64,000 bases of DNA from Galerina marginata. Taxonomy: Eukaryota; Basidiomycota; Agaricomycetes; Agaricales; Galerinaceae. Positions 45,606 through 58,800 of this stretch are shown here, piece after piece (the stretch's first letter is position 1; each line of letters begins with the position of its first letter). The DNA is taken from assembly GCA_023014335.1 (NCBI GenBank), contig JAECYW010000016.1, forward strand, positions 682,001-746,000. Reading direction: 5' to 3'. The position numbers were made by a program, and so were the translations under genes. Under the pieces are notes generated by a model. That model saw only the letters and a list, made by a program, of their open reading frames with translations, did not search any database and was not told the DNA's origin.

Positions 45606-46230
45606 CAGATCGCCGAAAACAAACCCCTGCGGAAAGCTATATAAATTACTGCTGTCGTCTAAATGACAGGTTCAATGTTATCAGTGACGCCTTACAAGTG
45701 CGGATCTCATGTAACTGGTAGCTGTACTTGGTTTTGATATATTTTAACGCCCATTTTCGTATGCGAAAGCACAATGAATGTCATTCCACTGACTCGGATG
45801 AGAAACCAGCCTCTATTTGCTATCTATCAGCGACGTACCGGTCCTTGATTGGGACCGCGCATTTAATAATGTCCAACTTAGTTGACCGGAATGACTTCGG
45901 AACGGGCACCGGTTTACCTATCCCGCACTGCATTGACGGCTATCTGCCAATTGCCAATAAAAAAACAGCCTCCATTTGAAGATGAGTCTGGAAGCCTACC
46001 AGCAACGAACTGGCGCTTAGTGATCTGCGCCGGCTGTCTCTCAATATCCAAATTGAATCTGGATCGGCAGTGCTGATTCGGGAATCCCCAGGAGGCTATA
46101 GCTGATTAGATACCCCTGGGTTCTCTTAAATCGATACTACCAATGTTTAAAAGAAGAGCCCAAAATTCTCCGAGCTGCGCCGACCTTTCAATCTATCCTC
46201 TCACATCTTATTCAACGCTAAATCCTAACC
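45606..46230. other. Gene-free upstream region of the NAP gene
   Basis: About 625 bp. It should contain the promoter of the gene at 46,231. No clear TATA box and no other gene seen. Confidence 0.45.
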
Positions 46231-47376
46231 ATGCCAGACAAGAAGCCTCTTCCCTTTCCGGAAACTGTTCTTACTGATGCTGACAGGAAGAAGATGGACG
46301 ATATCCATAAGAGCGTCCAACGGGCTCAACTAATCGGCGGTAATATTTCCTCCATATCGTCATTTAAACGATCTCATTAACATTTTACTTGTGCAGAATT
46401 CTCAGAGATGAAGCGAATGGAGCCAATTTACGAATCCAGGCGTCGTTTCACGACAACGATTGCAAAGTTTTGGCCATCCGCATTCTTGCGGCATGAGGGT
46501 TTGGCCATGGACTTGAACAACGCAGAGGATATAAAGGCTTTGCTAAACCTCACTGATGTCACAATTCAGCGGAATCCTCTCGAACCTAGAGTATTCACCA
46601 TTGAGTTTGTGCGTATTTTGGTGAATATTTTACATGGACTTCATTCATTTTCTCGTTTTCAGACCTTCTCGAAAAACCCATACTTCGAAGACAGAGTCCT
46701 GAAGAAAGTATATCAGTTCACCGAGTCACAAGCGAGGAAGAAGGAACTTGCTGACCGTGAAGGTTTCAAATGGACCATGCTCGATTTCGACTGGGATAGA
46801 GATGTTAAGGGCTCGGTGAGTCAGTTACTGAGGACTGCTCCAGTTTAATGATTCGATATTGGGATGGATAGTCACAGAAAATCCGATGGAAGCCGGGCAT
46901 GAATCTGTGTGCAAAGTACCCCAAAAAACTTGAAGCGAATCATACGGATGTCGCTGACTTGGGAAGCTTTTTCAATTGGTTTGAATCCGACGGTGATGTG
47001 TTCGATGTAAGTTGCCCCACGCTCTACCTCATTTAACTCGTTTAATAGCTGGCCTGCAACGATACAGATTGGGATGATTATTGAAGAGGAAATTTACCCG
47101 AATGCGATCAATTACTTCAATGGCGAGGTCGAAGACGAGGAGGACGAGGAAGAGGACGAGAGCGACGGGGGTGGCAACAAAAACGCAAGCTACAAATATG
47201 GACGGAACAAGAAGGACGAGAGCAGTGACGAGAGCGACGATGATAAACGCAAGCCTTCCAAACCAAGTTCAAGCTCCAAATCCTCGCGCAATAACTACGC
47301 CGACGACGACAGTAGTGAAGACGACGGCCCAAGTTTCAATTTCGGGCGCAACGCGTACAACAAGGGAGGCCGTTAA
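46231..47376 (+). CDS. NAP/SET-family histone chaperone
   Basis: Five exons (46,231-46,339; 46,397-46,608; 46,663-46,815; 46,878-47,006; 47,068-47,376) give 303 residues in frame. The N-terminus MPDKKPLPFPETVLTDADRK leads to a dimerisation-type helix (DDIHKSVQRAQLIGEFSEMK). The earmuff part of the NAP fold follows: RRFTTTIAKFWPSAFLRHEG, LLNLTDVTIQRNPLEPRVFT IEF, TFSKNPYFEDRVLKKVY. Then FKWTMLDFDWD, IRWKPGMNL, DLGSFFNWFESDGD and IGMIIEEEIYPNAINYF. The C-terminus is the expected acidic tail (EVEDEEDEEEDESDGG) with Ser/Lys repeats. NAP-family proteins bind histones and act in nucleosome assembly in nucleus and cytosol. It is closer to the SET/Vps75 branch than to Nap1 by its short length; that subdivision is less certain. 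Confidence 0.88.
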
Positions 47377-48135
47377 TAGTGTCGATGATTTGCTTAAGTT
47401 TTATCTCTTGTATCACTACTATGACCTACGTGGTGTTTAATAAATTACGGCAAATAAGCGAGATACGATTGCGAGCCGTAGAATTTAGGCGCCCGTGATA
47501 TTTGTTCCGTAAATATACAGGTTGCTTGCATATTGATCGTTCTTCAGCTGGCCTCGTCCCTCCATCTCATAGAGCGCACTTGCTGCGGTTATGTACACTC
47601 AAAAACAATGGCATTGATGCAATGTCAAGTTCTAAGCCGTCCTATTTTACTTATATCGTGAACAGAGTGTCCAAGAAATTGAAGAATTGAGTTTGCCGAC
47701 CGGCGTTCGGAAAGTGCCGAGGTTTCGTCAACAGATCTTCAACACGTTTTCTCCTCCCCTTGCTCACGCCTCCTCCACTTCCGAAAAGCTTCTTGGTGTT
47801 GTATGCATTGACTATTGTTTCTGATCTACATCGACAGTATAGGCCCATATGAAACGACGCCACATCGGTCATCTGCTCTTTTTCGTGGGATTGACAAGTG
47901 CCTGAGACCCGTTCGATAACGAAGAGCTCTTACTACGGCTGTACCGAATCGCTTCCATTCAAACTGTGCAACCCCGAACAGGTTTGTAAATCTCGATCAT
48001 CCGGAGGCATCTTCGCCTCAAAAGGCCGACTATGCGATAAACTGACATGAACGCGCATACCGCAAGGCCTGTGTCAATGACACTTGGATCCAATGACAGT
48101 TGTATCTGTCAGCTTTATCCTGTGCCGCCCAAGAA
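47377..48135. other. Intergenic, with the promoter of the GTPase gene
   Basis: No gene seen. The part from 47,845 is the sequence that is duplicated at 43,780-44,040, and contains the ACTGACATGAACGCGCATAC block shortly before the CCAAT and TATA elements of the GTPase. Confidence 0.5.
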
Positions 48136-48150
48136 CCAATTCCTATAAAA
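48136..48150 (+). promoter_or_regulatory. CCAAT and TATA elements of the GTPase gene
   Basis: CCAAT at 48,136-48,140 is followed directly by TATAAAA at 48,144-48,150, 88 bases before the ATG at 48,238. The TATA position suits a core promoter; CCAAT is unusually close to it, so its role is less sure. Confidence 0.5.
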
Positions 48151-48237
48151 GGATCGTTAAATATCGGTGCCAATCGCATAACCGTGCCTCCACGTATACT
48201 ATCTGTGTCGTTTTCGCCTTTCCACCAAAATATCACA

Positions 48238-49657
48238 ATGCCTAATGAATCGACAACTCAGGTAAGGCTCCAATCGTTTGTCCATTTCATGATAATGTTT
48301 ATTAAATACATTATCAGAAGGACCTAGGGGAGAATGAGATCCTAATCGCGTGAGTCTTCAAGCATTTATTTGCGCTCGCCGTACCGACAAATTTGCAGCG
48401 TTATGGGTCTGACCGGCAGCGGGAAGTCGTCGGTACGTCTTCCTCGACGCTTGGATACTATTTTCCCCTGTTTTGATACAGGTTGTGTGCGATCTAGCTC
48501 ATCAATCTTGCTTGCGACAATCCTGAGGCCCTCAAAGTCGGCCATGATATTCAATCTTGCACCGACACCGTTGATGAAGCGCCATCCTTCGAGCTGGAAG
48601 GACGGACAGTAAGGCTATTTGATACGCCTGGATTTGACGACTCGAACAAATCTGAGAGCGAAATATTACGAATCATCGCATTCGAGCTGGAGAATCAGTG
48701 CGTAGCAAACCTTTGACCCCGTTGTTTGATTTTTTTTCCAACTATGTATGTTCTCTTCAAAGATTTCGACAGGGAGTCCATCTCCATGGGATTATATACG
48801 TGCACAGGATCTCAGATGTACGCGTTGGAGGCCTCGCCAAGGCCAACTTTGGCATTTTCAGAAAGCTTTGCGGCGAAAAAAGTCTTCGAAATGTCATTAT
48901 CGTCACGAACATGTGGTCCAAGGTTACAGAAGAGGAGGGTGAGAGACGCGTCGAACAGCTGACCTCCATGGAGAATTTTTTCAAAGACGCTTTGGAGAAG
49001 GGCGCTACTATGATGCACCAGAAACGCGATACGCCCAAGTCGGTCCGGAAAATCGTCAAAGCGATCCTGAAGAATCACCCTGAGCCGCTCGCGATTCAAG
49101 AGGAGCTCGTCACGGAATCTAAAGGTATTGACCAGACCTCCGCAGGACAAGAAGTCGACAGAAGGGTTGCAGCGGTGATGGAGGAGTACGAAAGGAAGCT
49201 GAAGGAGCAGCTTGAGGCGGCAGAAGAAGCGCGTAGGACGGCTGATGAGGAGACGAGGAAGGAGCTGCAGGAAGAACGGGAGAAGAACCAGAAGAAGCTT
49301 GAAAAGTTGCGAGAAGAAACGTCGACTCACGCGGAGCAATACCGAATGCTCCAAGCTCAACTTAAAGCCGTCGAAGACGAACAGAAGAAGGCTGCTGCTG
49401 AGGCTGCTGCTGAAAGATCGAGGCTGGAGGCTCGATTAGCGTCTCAATCTCAATCTCAACCTCAACAGGCTCGATCTCGGTTTCCACCAGGACACCGCTT
49501 CAACCCTAGGCCTGTGTTCCCAGGCCCTGGCCCTTCATACACCCCCTCAAACCGTATAAATCGTTTCCCCCCAGGGCACCCAATGTCAGCCGAAAATCGG
49601 GGTAGATACATACCTATACCTGGCAGGCCGGGGATGTACGTGCGCCGTTATTATTGA
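48238..49657 (+). CDS. AIG1-like GTPase with coiled-coil tail
   Basis: Five exons (48,238-48,261; 48,318-48,349; 48,399-48,432; 48,498-48,697; 48,763-49,657) give 394 residues. The G domain starts after KDLGENEILIA: G1 is VMGLTGSGKSS, G3 is RLFDTPGFDD, and the G4 position reads VTNMWSKV, a TNxW form in place of the usual TKxD. Between them, ENQFRQGVHLHGIIYVHRIS D is typical of fungal AIG1/septin-like P-loop proteins. Residues of about 190-330 form a long charged coiled coil (EEYERKLKEQLEAAEEARRT, EKLREETSTHAEQYRMLQAQ). The tail is Gln/Pro/Arg-rich with two RFPPGH motifs and ends GMYVRRYY. It probably assembles on membranes or as filaments, by analogy with GIMAP proteins. The small first exons were placed by phase and splice consensus. 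Confidence 0.85.
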
Positions 49658-50328
49658 TTAGGCGAGCGATGCAAATATCATGAGCGCGATTCTAGTTTTA
49701 GAGGCTGAGTTTATTGTACTCGAGTAGTCCTCTATATGTGTACCTTGCCACTAAGACCTCATTACAGAAAAATCCATATTACATATGTTAAGCATTGATG
49801 GCGGGACGTCCAAATCATGCCCTCCTACAGCACAATTCACCCTTCTTCCGCTCGACAATACTGACAACATCGACAAGACATGACAGTGCGGTTCGGACAG
49901 GTACACCCTGTGCAGCCTTTTTTTTGGCGCTGCTAAGGTGGCCAAGGCCGCTAACATCCTTATTCGATTCTCTCACTGAAGTATTCGTGGATCATGAGAC
50001 CTTAAGGCCTTTAATCGGACTGTACTTGGACGGCGCTTGGACTGTACCGCCCATCCCGATTCACTCTCGAATCTCGATCATGTGTTTGCCATTTAGACGT
50101 GCTGAACGCTATGTTTTTCCTACATGGTTATTCATTAATCATGACATGAGTCCAGCTCAATCCGTCTTATCCGATAAGGTTCAAAGCTGTTCAAAGTGAA
50201 GGTGAGTCAAGAGCGGAATAAACCGATTTGACAATGGAACTTTTACAGATAAAAAGCCGCCATCCGAGTCGATCATCCCTCATACGGCCCACTTTACACT
50301 TAGACTCTGACTCCCACCCATTTGCATC
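49658..50328. other. Intergenic
   Basis: About 670 bp between two plus-strand genes. A plus-strand frame at 49,795-50,199 has no recognisable features. It contains the 3' flank of the GTPase and the promoter of the next gene. Confidence 0.45.
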
Positions 50329-50980
50329 ATGATCGAGCCTCTATCAGCGATGGCATTGGGTTACATAGCTGGCCGATTGCTGGGCTCTTCCAACTCGGAC
50401 GACTACGTCAGGTTTGCCCAACCATTTTTGGTCCGTGTGCAGACCGCCACGGCGGGACTAGAGAAAAATGAATATGTTACAGTCATCGCATACGTTAGCA
50501 ACACCGAGAGGAAGGAGCTGGCCGGAATGCAGAGGGGAGGCGCGGTTGAATTTGAGTTTAAAGCCAAATACGCTGAAGACGTCGGCGACATTGGGGACGG
50601 GCCAGATGACTGGGCGTACTATGTAAGTCGAATAATAACAATATGACTGAAAATTATACTGATTCATTATACCATCATCTTAGGAGGGTGAGGACGGGAA
50701 ATGGCGCTATATGCGGATGAACAAATACGGGGATACTGAGGAAGTCGTCGTGAGTGATGGGGATTGAAAATCCTCCTATTGTGCTTAGGTGTTCCATCGT
50801 TTCAGGAAGAGCCGCAATCCGCGTACGACCGGCCGTATTCACCACCTCGAGGCATGGCCCCTCGATACCATAGTGTAATTGGGGAGAAGGGTATGTATAT
50901 CTTCCTGCAATTCCCACCGAGGTAGCTCTAATCGATGAGCTATTACATTAGGTAGTGTGAAAATCAACACCGCATATTAA
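50329..50980 (+). CDS. Orphan 157-residue protein
   Basis: Four exons (50,329-50,622; 50,684-50,749; 50,806-50,890; 50,952-50,980) join in frame. The N-terminus MIEPLSAMALGYIAGRLLGS is weakly hydrophobic but not a typical signal peptide. The body reads YVRFAQPFLVRVQTATAGLE KNEYVTVIAYVSNTERKEL, then GAVEFEFKAKYAEDVG and DGKWRYMRMNKYGD, alternating hydrophobic residues that suggest beta strands. The C-terminus is short and polar (SPPRGMAPRYHSVIGEKGSV KINTAY). No family is recognised. Confidence 0.7.
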
Positions 50981-52437
50981 GAGTTCTGTCGCTCTCTGCG
51001 ATGTTGGATTCAATTAATCCTTTTTAGTAGTTACTTTGCCTTGTATTCCTTGTATTTCCAGCTGCCAGGTTTATGTTTTCAATTCGATCAGTTGCTCATC
51101 GACATCTCGGAGTTCTACCTGTTGTTCTACAGACAGCGTATGCTTATTTACCGTCATTCCAAGGGGTTTCGGTTGTGCCCTCGAGTCCATCGATTCTGTT
51201 TGATGAAATAGATGGCACACTCGGTGACTCGTAATTTGTAATGCAGTTCAGGCTTGAATCCATATTGTATGGGGTTGGAAATAAGCGTGAGCTTGATGCG
51301 ACTCTGATAATTAGGCTGAATATAGACGTCCTATTGCTCAGGAGATTTGACAAGGAATTGACTGACGTACAGGGCGAATGACTCGGGTAGAGAAAGCCCA
51401 CCCGAAATTTGTATTTGCAAGGAGTTGAGTCTAATGGAACGGGCCAATTTCAGAAGGAAATACACCAGCGGTGCCAAAATTATCTTGCCAAGATCGACTT
51501 GGGCGTCTATACAAATGTAACGAGTCCTATTTATAGGACTCCTATTACTGACGCAGGTGTTGACGGGTAAATTTAAACGCCGTATTCTATTTTTAGTTAC
51601 CGGTCCTCGTTGGCAAGTCAACATCAACCCCGCCTCTTCCCTCATGTCTCACGCCGACTTTTCCTCAAGCTCATGTCCCCTTCATCATTTCCTATCATGC
51701 ATGGCCCCAGTGTTCGAATTTTGGCTGATATCAGGTATGTTCTACAACCATGGCTGTTGAACTTGAATCTTTTGTTACATTGCTTACATAATTGATCTTG
51801 TTTACTATCTCTTTCCCGCTGGCAGCTTTGTTCGGTTTCCTTGCATCCTTCCACCTACACCTTCCCTGTTTTTCCCTCAGTCTCAAACGTTACTCTGCTG
51901 CCCAGCGCCCCATATCGTCCCCCGCCATTGCACTGCTTCTGTTCCTACTGCACTTTCGACACACCGCCTTCCTGGCCCCCGCTTTTTTCATCATTGTCAA
52001 CTGCGTTCCGTGCTCAGAGGTTTAAGGCTATCTGGCCCATACCCCACAACACCTTAAGCCTAGGCCCTTACATGGCTTGCTTTTTCTCCATGTCCACACA
52101 TGCTGAATAATAACATGGATTCCCTTCGGATGGCGCCGCGACAGAACCTACGAAGGTGTGCTTGCTCCACTAAACGGTGTAGTAAGCACCAAGACATGTC
52201 GGACTATCAAAGCCGCTAACCAGGACACCGAATGAGCAAAACCGAGTTCCATTTATGCCGAGATTTCAAGTTGCCGGAAAGGCTTACTTTACCCCACGTA
52301 TTGCGCATAAATCTCGACTGATGGTAACCGCAGCGATGAGACGGGCCATTAATAGCATTGTCGACAACAAACTCTGGCTGTCTTCTTACTTCCCACTCTT
52401 CTTGTTTTCTGCCACTGTCAACACCAGGAGAAACTCT
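50981..52437. other. Gene-free stretch
   Basis: About 1.45 kb with only short ORFs on both strands, none with a domain. An in-frame upstream ATG at 52,255 (MPRFQVAGKAYFTPRIAHKS) could extend the metallopeptidase below by 61 residues, possibly a targeting peptide. Confidence 0.45.
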
Positions 52438-55416
52438 ATGACTTTCACTGCCCCGCAACCTCCCCTGAACTGGGACCACACCGAGAAGAATATCGCGGAT
52501 TTGACCAAGCAGGCGATCGAGAAGTACCGCGCTGTTCTGGATGTGATTGGGAAACTCGATCCTGAGGATTGTAATTTCAACTCTGTACGTCTATTTGCCA
52601 GATCTCAGGGACGATCCTTTCTTACACGTCGCTGTCGCAATACTAGGTTTTTGTAAGTCGGAGTTCAGCTCAGAATTGTAAAACGACAACTAATTCGAGC
52701 TATAGATATACCTCGCTCAGGCAGAAACAGCTTTCAAGCATGCAACCGAGCCATTGGTTTTCTACAAAAATGTATCTCTCTCCAAAGAGCTCCGCGACGC
52801 CTCCGCAGAATCCGAATCCCTCGTCCGCGACTTCGACGTAGAGTCATCCATGCGCATCGACGTCTTCAAAGCTAAAGCCGCCGCCGAAAAGAACATCAAG
52901 GAATCAGATCAGTGGGTGGAAATGACGTCGGAGGAGCAGCATCTTGTTGAAAAGATGGTGACCATGTCTGAACGACATTGAACGCAGTCGGTTTTCTAAT
53001 TTGCGGACTGTAGATGCTGGACGGGACGAGAGCGGGACTCGCTCTTCCTCCCGCCAAGCGAGAAGAATTGACCATTCTGCAGAAAGAACTGGCACAAGTC
53101 TGCTTGGAATCCCAGGTCCGTCGAATTTCTAAGTCTAGACGCTATTTTTCGTTTGCTAAAGCCTGATTCTGTCATTAGAATAATATAAACGAAGAAAATG
53201 TAAGAAACAGTGCCTTGAATATTGGATCTTCTCCTTATCACTCCTTGCAGGGCTACATTACCTTTACCGAGGACGAACTCGCGGGTGTTGACAGGGGTGT
53301 TATTTCCGGGTATACTAAACGCACTGTGGAGGGGCAGGTTGTCTACGATGTTACCTTCAAGGGCCCGGATATTTCCCCTATTGTGTGTATAGGGCTTGGC
53401 TATGTTTTGCTCACCCACTATCTTTACTTTCAAAGTTGACTTTGCTTCATAGACCCAATTCGCGGACAACCCGGAAACGCGGAAACGCGCGAAGGAAGAA
53501 TGGGAATCAAGATCGGAAATCAATGTATCTGTATTCGCTAAGGCTATGGAGCTGCGTCGAAAAATCGCTCATCTCCTTGGTTATAAAACTTGGTATATAT
53601 TCTCATTAATTATTTGCATCGCTCGTTTCTCATGAGACTCACAGGGCGGATTATGTCACTGAAGTCAAGATGGTCAAATCAGGAAAGGGTGTTGCGGACG
53701 TAAGTGCCTACACAGTATCTTAGATATCTCATCACTAACACTCCCGTCGCGAACAGTTCCTCGACGACCTCGAAGAAAAACTCCTCCCAATCGGCATTAA
53801 AGAGCGCCAAACACTCCTTGCCTTGAAAAAGAAAGAACATGAAGCTAAAGGTCTCCCGTTCGACGGCAAATTATATATATGGGACCACGAGTACTACCAT
53901 TGTAAACACGTCCAAGAGTCTTTGGACTTGGATGATTTAATCGTCAAGGAGCATTTCCCGGTTGCATTTGTCGTTCCTGCGATCCTAGAGATTTATCAGA
54001 ATCTTCTGGGAGTCAGGTTTGAGGAGATGAAAAATGCGAGTGTTTGGCATCCAGGTTTGTGACGCTTAGTCTGTCCTCATGATCAACTTGGAATATTTTC
54101 TAATCAGCAATACATAGACGTCCAAGCCTTTGCCGTTTGGGAGAAAGACGCCCAAGACGAGTCCGGGTTTATCGGATATTGCTACCTCGACCTATTCCCT
54201 CGTCGTTCGTGAGCTCCCCTACGTCTCGTTGTATCCATCCTCACTTCCTCTTCCTCTGCCAGCCGGAAAATATTCCCATGCAGCCGAATGGCCTATCCTC
54301 CCTGGGTACGACCTCCCAGACGGAAAGCGCAGTTACCCCGTGAGCGCCGTCGTCGCCAACCTGGCGAAGCCCACACCTGAACAGCCGGCTCTCATGCGCC
54401 ATGGCGATGTGGTCACGCTCTTTCATGAGATCGGACATATTTTCCATGATATTTTGAGTAAGACGAGGTTTGCGAGGTTTCATGGCTCGACGTTGGTGGT
54501 TTAGCCCTTTCGATTTTGGTTGGTCTGATTGACTTGTGCTGCTTCATTTCGTAGTGTTGCTCTCGATTTCGGGGAGGCGCCTTCACAGATGTTGGAAAAT
54601 TGGTAACTATCCTTTTCTTTTCTTTCACCCCGTGTCTTAATTCTCTTCGTTCTAGGTGCTGGGAACCCAAGGTCTTGGAACGGATGTCCAGCCATTACCA
54701 AACCAAGAAACCACTATCACCAGAACTCATCGGAAAGCTTGTCAAGACGTAAGAACCTCTCTTTCTATCCCCGTCTTGTTATGCAATTGACTTTTTTCCT
54801 CTTAGCCGCTATGTGAATGTGGCCTGGTTTTACTCCATGCAGGTCTTCTTTTCAAAGTTCGATTTGATTGTCCACTCGGAGCAAAGTGTGTAAATATATT
54901 ATTGTAAAGGAACGGGGACTAAAATATAAATCTTATAGCGATCGAGGACTACACCCACCTCTGGTGCACCCTCCGTGAAAAAATCACTCTCCGGGACCAC
55001 GATAAAGAATGCCCCTGGCATGCTGCCATCGTACAATTCACAGGCGGGTACGATGTTGGCTTATACGGGTGCGTCATTCTCTCCTCATCGGAACTTGGCC
55101 ATGCATTTAAATATTTTAATCACGTCTTGCAGCTACCCATACTCTCAGGTGTTCGCAGTAGACATGTACACCACGGTGTTCAAGGCAGACCCACTTGACC
55201 CTGCTCGTGGTAAATTGTACCGCGATAAAATTCTGCGACCCGGTTCGAGTCGCGATGAGATTGATATTCTTACGGTGAGCGTCCTTTCTGATGAATTGGT
55301 TCATGCGAACTTGAAGGCGAGCTGAAGAGCGGGTTGTGTAGGACTTCCTCGGGCGTGCTCCTAATAGCGAGGCGTTTTTGGCGCAAACCTTTGGAACGGC
55401 AGCTCTTGTAGGATAG
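52438..55416 (+). CDS. Thimet-type oligopeptidase (peptidase family M3)
   Basis: About 14 exons. It starts MTFTAPQPPLNWDHTEKNIA. The N-terminal helical domain includes IYLAQAETAFKHATEPLVFY KNVS and MLDGTRAGLALPPAKREELT. The catalytic domain has AGKYSHAAEWPI-like sequence (here RPGKYSHAAEWPI), then LMRHGDVVTLFHEIGHIFHD, where HEIGH (54,424-54,438) is the zinc-binding HExxH. After the next introns come VALDFGEAPSQMLENW, the conserved block that supplies the third zinc ligand region, FSKFDLIVHSEQ, CPWHAAIVQFTGGYDVGLYG YPYSQVFAVDMY and the end FLAQTFGTAALVG-stop at 55,416. Family members (yeast saccharolysin Prd1) cut short peptides in the cytosol. All motifs are intact. The upstream ATG at 52,255 is an alternative start. 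Intron borders were traced for most exons. Confidence 0.9.
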
Positions 55417-55859
55417 TGTTGACGAGGTAATTTATTTGGCCGATTTTGAACAGTGGAGAACTCGGAGAGCATGCAACTGGAGACACTCAAATTTGGGTGA
55501 GGCTAATTCTGGCGGGTATGTAGAAGAGGGGGAAACAAAGGCCCACCAAATGTAAAGCTGAGTACAAAGGCTGAGCAGCAACATCGCTTTCTGTGGAGAA
55601 GATGCGTCAATTGGTTGAAAACAAGATAAAAAGGGGTTGAAGCAAGGTACCAACCAGAACTAGCGAGGATGCTTTAAATCGTGGTCCTGGATTCTCTGTC
55701 ATCACTCCCACCACTTGAAGAATGCCAACAATCCCTTGGACAACGTCCCACCGCATCCTTGAGCCTAGAACGACTTGCAAACTTGCTCTGGCATCAGCTT
55801 TTGCCGATAATGTCTTGAAGTACAGTAACGGCCAACCTGGTGTGGTTTCAATTTGGTTT
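55417..55859. other. 3' flank of the peptidase
   Basis: About 440 bp. No gene is supported; minus-strand frames here have no conserved features. Confidence 0.5.
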
Positions 55860-58800
55860 ATGGCCATCTAGAGTCCTTAGATTTCGTTTTGTTTTGCCCC
55901 TGGCTTTAGTTCCAGAGGTTAACGGGGAGATCTTGAGGTACTAGGGCACTCCAGTCTCCAGCGCCGAAGATGGCCAGGTAGTGGTCGATCATGACGATTA
56001 ATGGGGTGTGCAGGAGAAGAACAAAGCGGAGGTCTTGAACGAACGAAGAGTCCAGGGGTCGAATAGAAAGACATCCATTGTCGGTAGGTAGACGAGGTAA
56101 GGATGAGGATTGGAGGAAGGAAGCATACGAGAATGAAAAAAGGCGGCGAAAATCGACTCGACGGCAGGCCATATTCAACTTGAACTTCGTTCACGGTCAG
56201 CGAACTTGCTAGCCCTGTTCGGTGGCACAGCAGGAGCAGGACTCGACGTGGGCCGGAGCTGCAGAAATCTAAGACGACTGCTTTCACCAACCCAGTTATT
56301 GTCGCTGTCATCAGCCGATGGTATGTGGAGGTGTAGGCGACTGACGCCCCGCCAAACCACTCGTCTCATCCAACCTCCTCTTCACGAAGCATCACCGCCT
56401 AATTCGCCAGTCTATCCGTCCACTCCGTCACCATCCCCTGCCACATCCTCTTCTAATCCACCAGCTCAAAGTTGGGAGCATCGGGATCTGGGGGTCGCTG
56501 TTCTGGCCTTATCCACTCGTGCCCGTACCCCTTTTGCCGTGCTGAGTGTGTTGTACGAGCGGTCCTCCTTGGTCCATAATCACATCAGCATCCTTATGAG
56601 CACCACAGGAAACATTGCGGCGCCAATCCTCGAGTTGACCAAGGAAGCAGAAACGAACACACATGCTTCCCCGGCGCAGGCTTTGATTCATGGGATCTGG
56701 ACGACGACGCCGACCGCCCAGGTAGACGAGGAAGGAAGAACACCAGGGGATAACGAGAGGTTGGCGAATGAATTGACATGATAGCGACTGCCGCTCGTAA
56801 TCCGGCAAGTAGTGCTTGAGACAAAGACAATATTGGAGTCGATGTGAGGGTGAAGAATAGCAGAGATCTAAAGCGGGTGGACTCGGTTGACGTTGATGTT
56901 GCTGCTGCAGCTGAAGTGGATGCCAGTAAAGGGGTGGTGGCATGGAGGTTGCTGTTCGAGCTCATTTCAAGCACGTTCGCACTGCGCAGTCAACACTGAC
57001 ATCTGTAAATCAATCCACTTAGCCACTTGTTCATAGTATTGAGAAAGAGGACGAAAAAGAGGAAAAAGTACCTCCAAAACCGTAATCTATCTTGATCCGA
57101 ATGCCAGCCCAACCCACCAAGTTGCAGCAGCAGCACCTGGTCCGATGAATGCGAGCTCGTCAGGCCCGAGCTCAGAACCAAGTTTGCCTCCAAATAGAAT
57201 TTCATGAGCTGGCGCGGAAGCTCGACGCTCTCGTGTCAACCGCAGTACCTAGTTGGTTCTGCACGCCGAGGATTAAGGATCTGGAAGCCACGGCGCAGGC
57301 TCTGCTTTATATTGAGCCGACGGTAGATTGGAGTGGGCGAGTCATGGAGTCGGATCCTATCATTGACATTGGATGACGGCGGGCTGGAAACGAATCGGTT
57401 AGAAATTTTAGATAGGAAAGACAAAAAACTCATACCTTCCTGACACGACAATCATCATCGTGGCCAGAAGACCCGGTCCAAGAAAGTTTTGAAATGTGAG
57501 GTATCAGCGACGAGAATGCGGTCGGCCTGCGGAATGTCAGATAAATGGAAGGACGGAGCAACGAAGTGATGTCGGAACGTACAGAACAGGCTCATTTAAT
57601 GGGGGTCAGGGTTCGTGTCATTAGAATACCTTATAAGTAAGTAAGCCAGTAAGACGATGAACATTGTATTGCGATTGAATGACGGCTAACCTGTTCCTTG
57701 TTCGATGGTTGGAGGTCTAATTCGACCGCTGCAGCTGACTTCAGCCTTCAGGCCCTGTAGGTTGAGAGAATGAGCATTGAGCTCTGCCTCAGGCTCGCAG
57801 CATTGAAGCGGATGCCAGTTAAGGAGGCGGTGGGATGACCATTGCTCCTCCGAGCTCCTTTTCTTTTCACGTTCCCATTCGTGCCGCACAGTCGACATAG
57901 GCGTTGTGGCCACCTACAGTTCGACTACATTAGCCAGTTGTCCAACGTAGATAGGATGAGAAAGGAAAAAGAGAAAAAACGTACGTCGTTAACCCAGTTC
58001 CTCCTTGGCCCGAATGCCAGCCCAATCTTCCCTGGACCGGCAGCATCTCCAGCAACACCTCATCCAATAACTGCGAGCCCGTCAAGCTCTAACCCAAAGC
58101 AGGCCCGAAGATAATTTCTGGAAGCTTGAGTCCTGCGTACTCTTGGTTGGGAACTGCGACGTTGACGACGGCCGTTGGATGACGGCAGGCTGGAAATGGA
58201 AAATATGAGTTGGTTAACATTCTTGGATAGTGGACATTCAGTAAGAAGAAAGGAGAACGTACGTTCATATAATGACGGTTGACCAAGGTGCCAAACATCG
58301 AAATCCCCTCAGCTGGTCTTCCTTTCCGTTTCTGCCCTCTCCGCATTCCTCCTCGTATTGGGTTCAGAGCCATGAGCACCAGCACCCGCGAGAGCGGAAA
58401 ACTCGGCAGAAGCGGCGCGTACGTCTTCTTGGCTCGAATGTCATTCAATCGATTCAATATAAAAGCTTCGGCATGGGGTGCAGGTAACGGCATCGAGAAG
58501 GTGGTCAGCCTGCGGAATGCCAGTATGGTAAATGGAAGAACAGAGAACGAGGTAACGTAGAAACATACAGGACTGGCCTAATGGTAGTACCGTGGTTCGT
58601 GTTATAGGATACCTGATAAGTGAGTACATCAGTAGGATAATGGAAGAGTATTATGGTTGCACGACGACTAACCTGTTTCTTGGTTGATGGTCGGAGCGAA
58701 AAATTTGACTTCACGTACCGTAACTTGAGAGGATGAGCACGGCTCAGCGCATCTCGTCCCCGACCAACTGGACCCTCAAATGGTCACGATTAGCTCTCCA

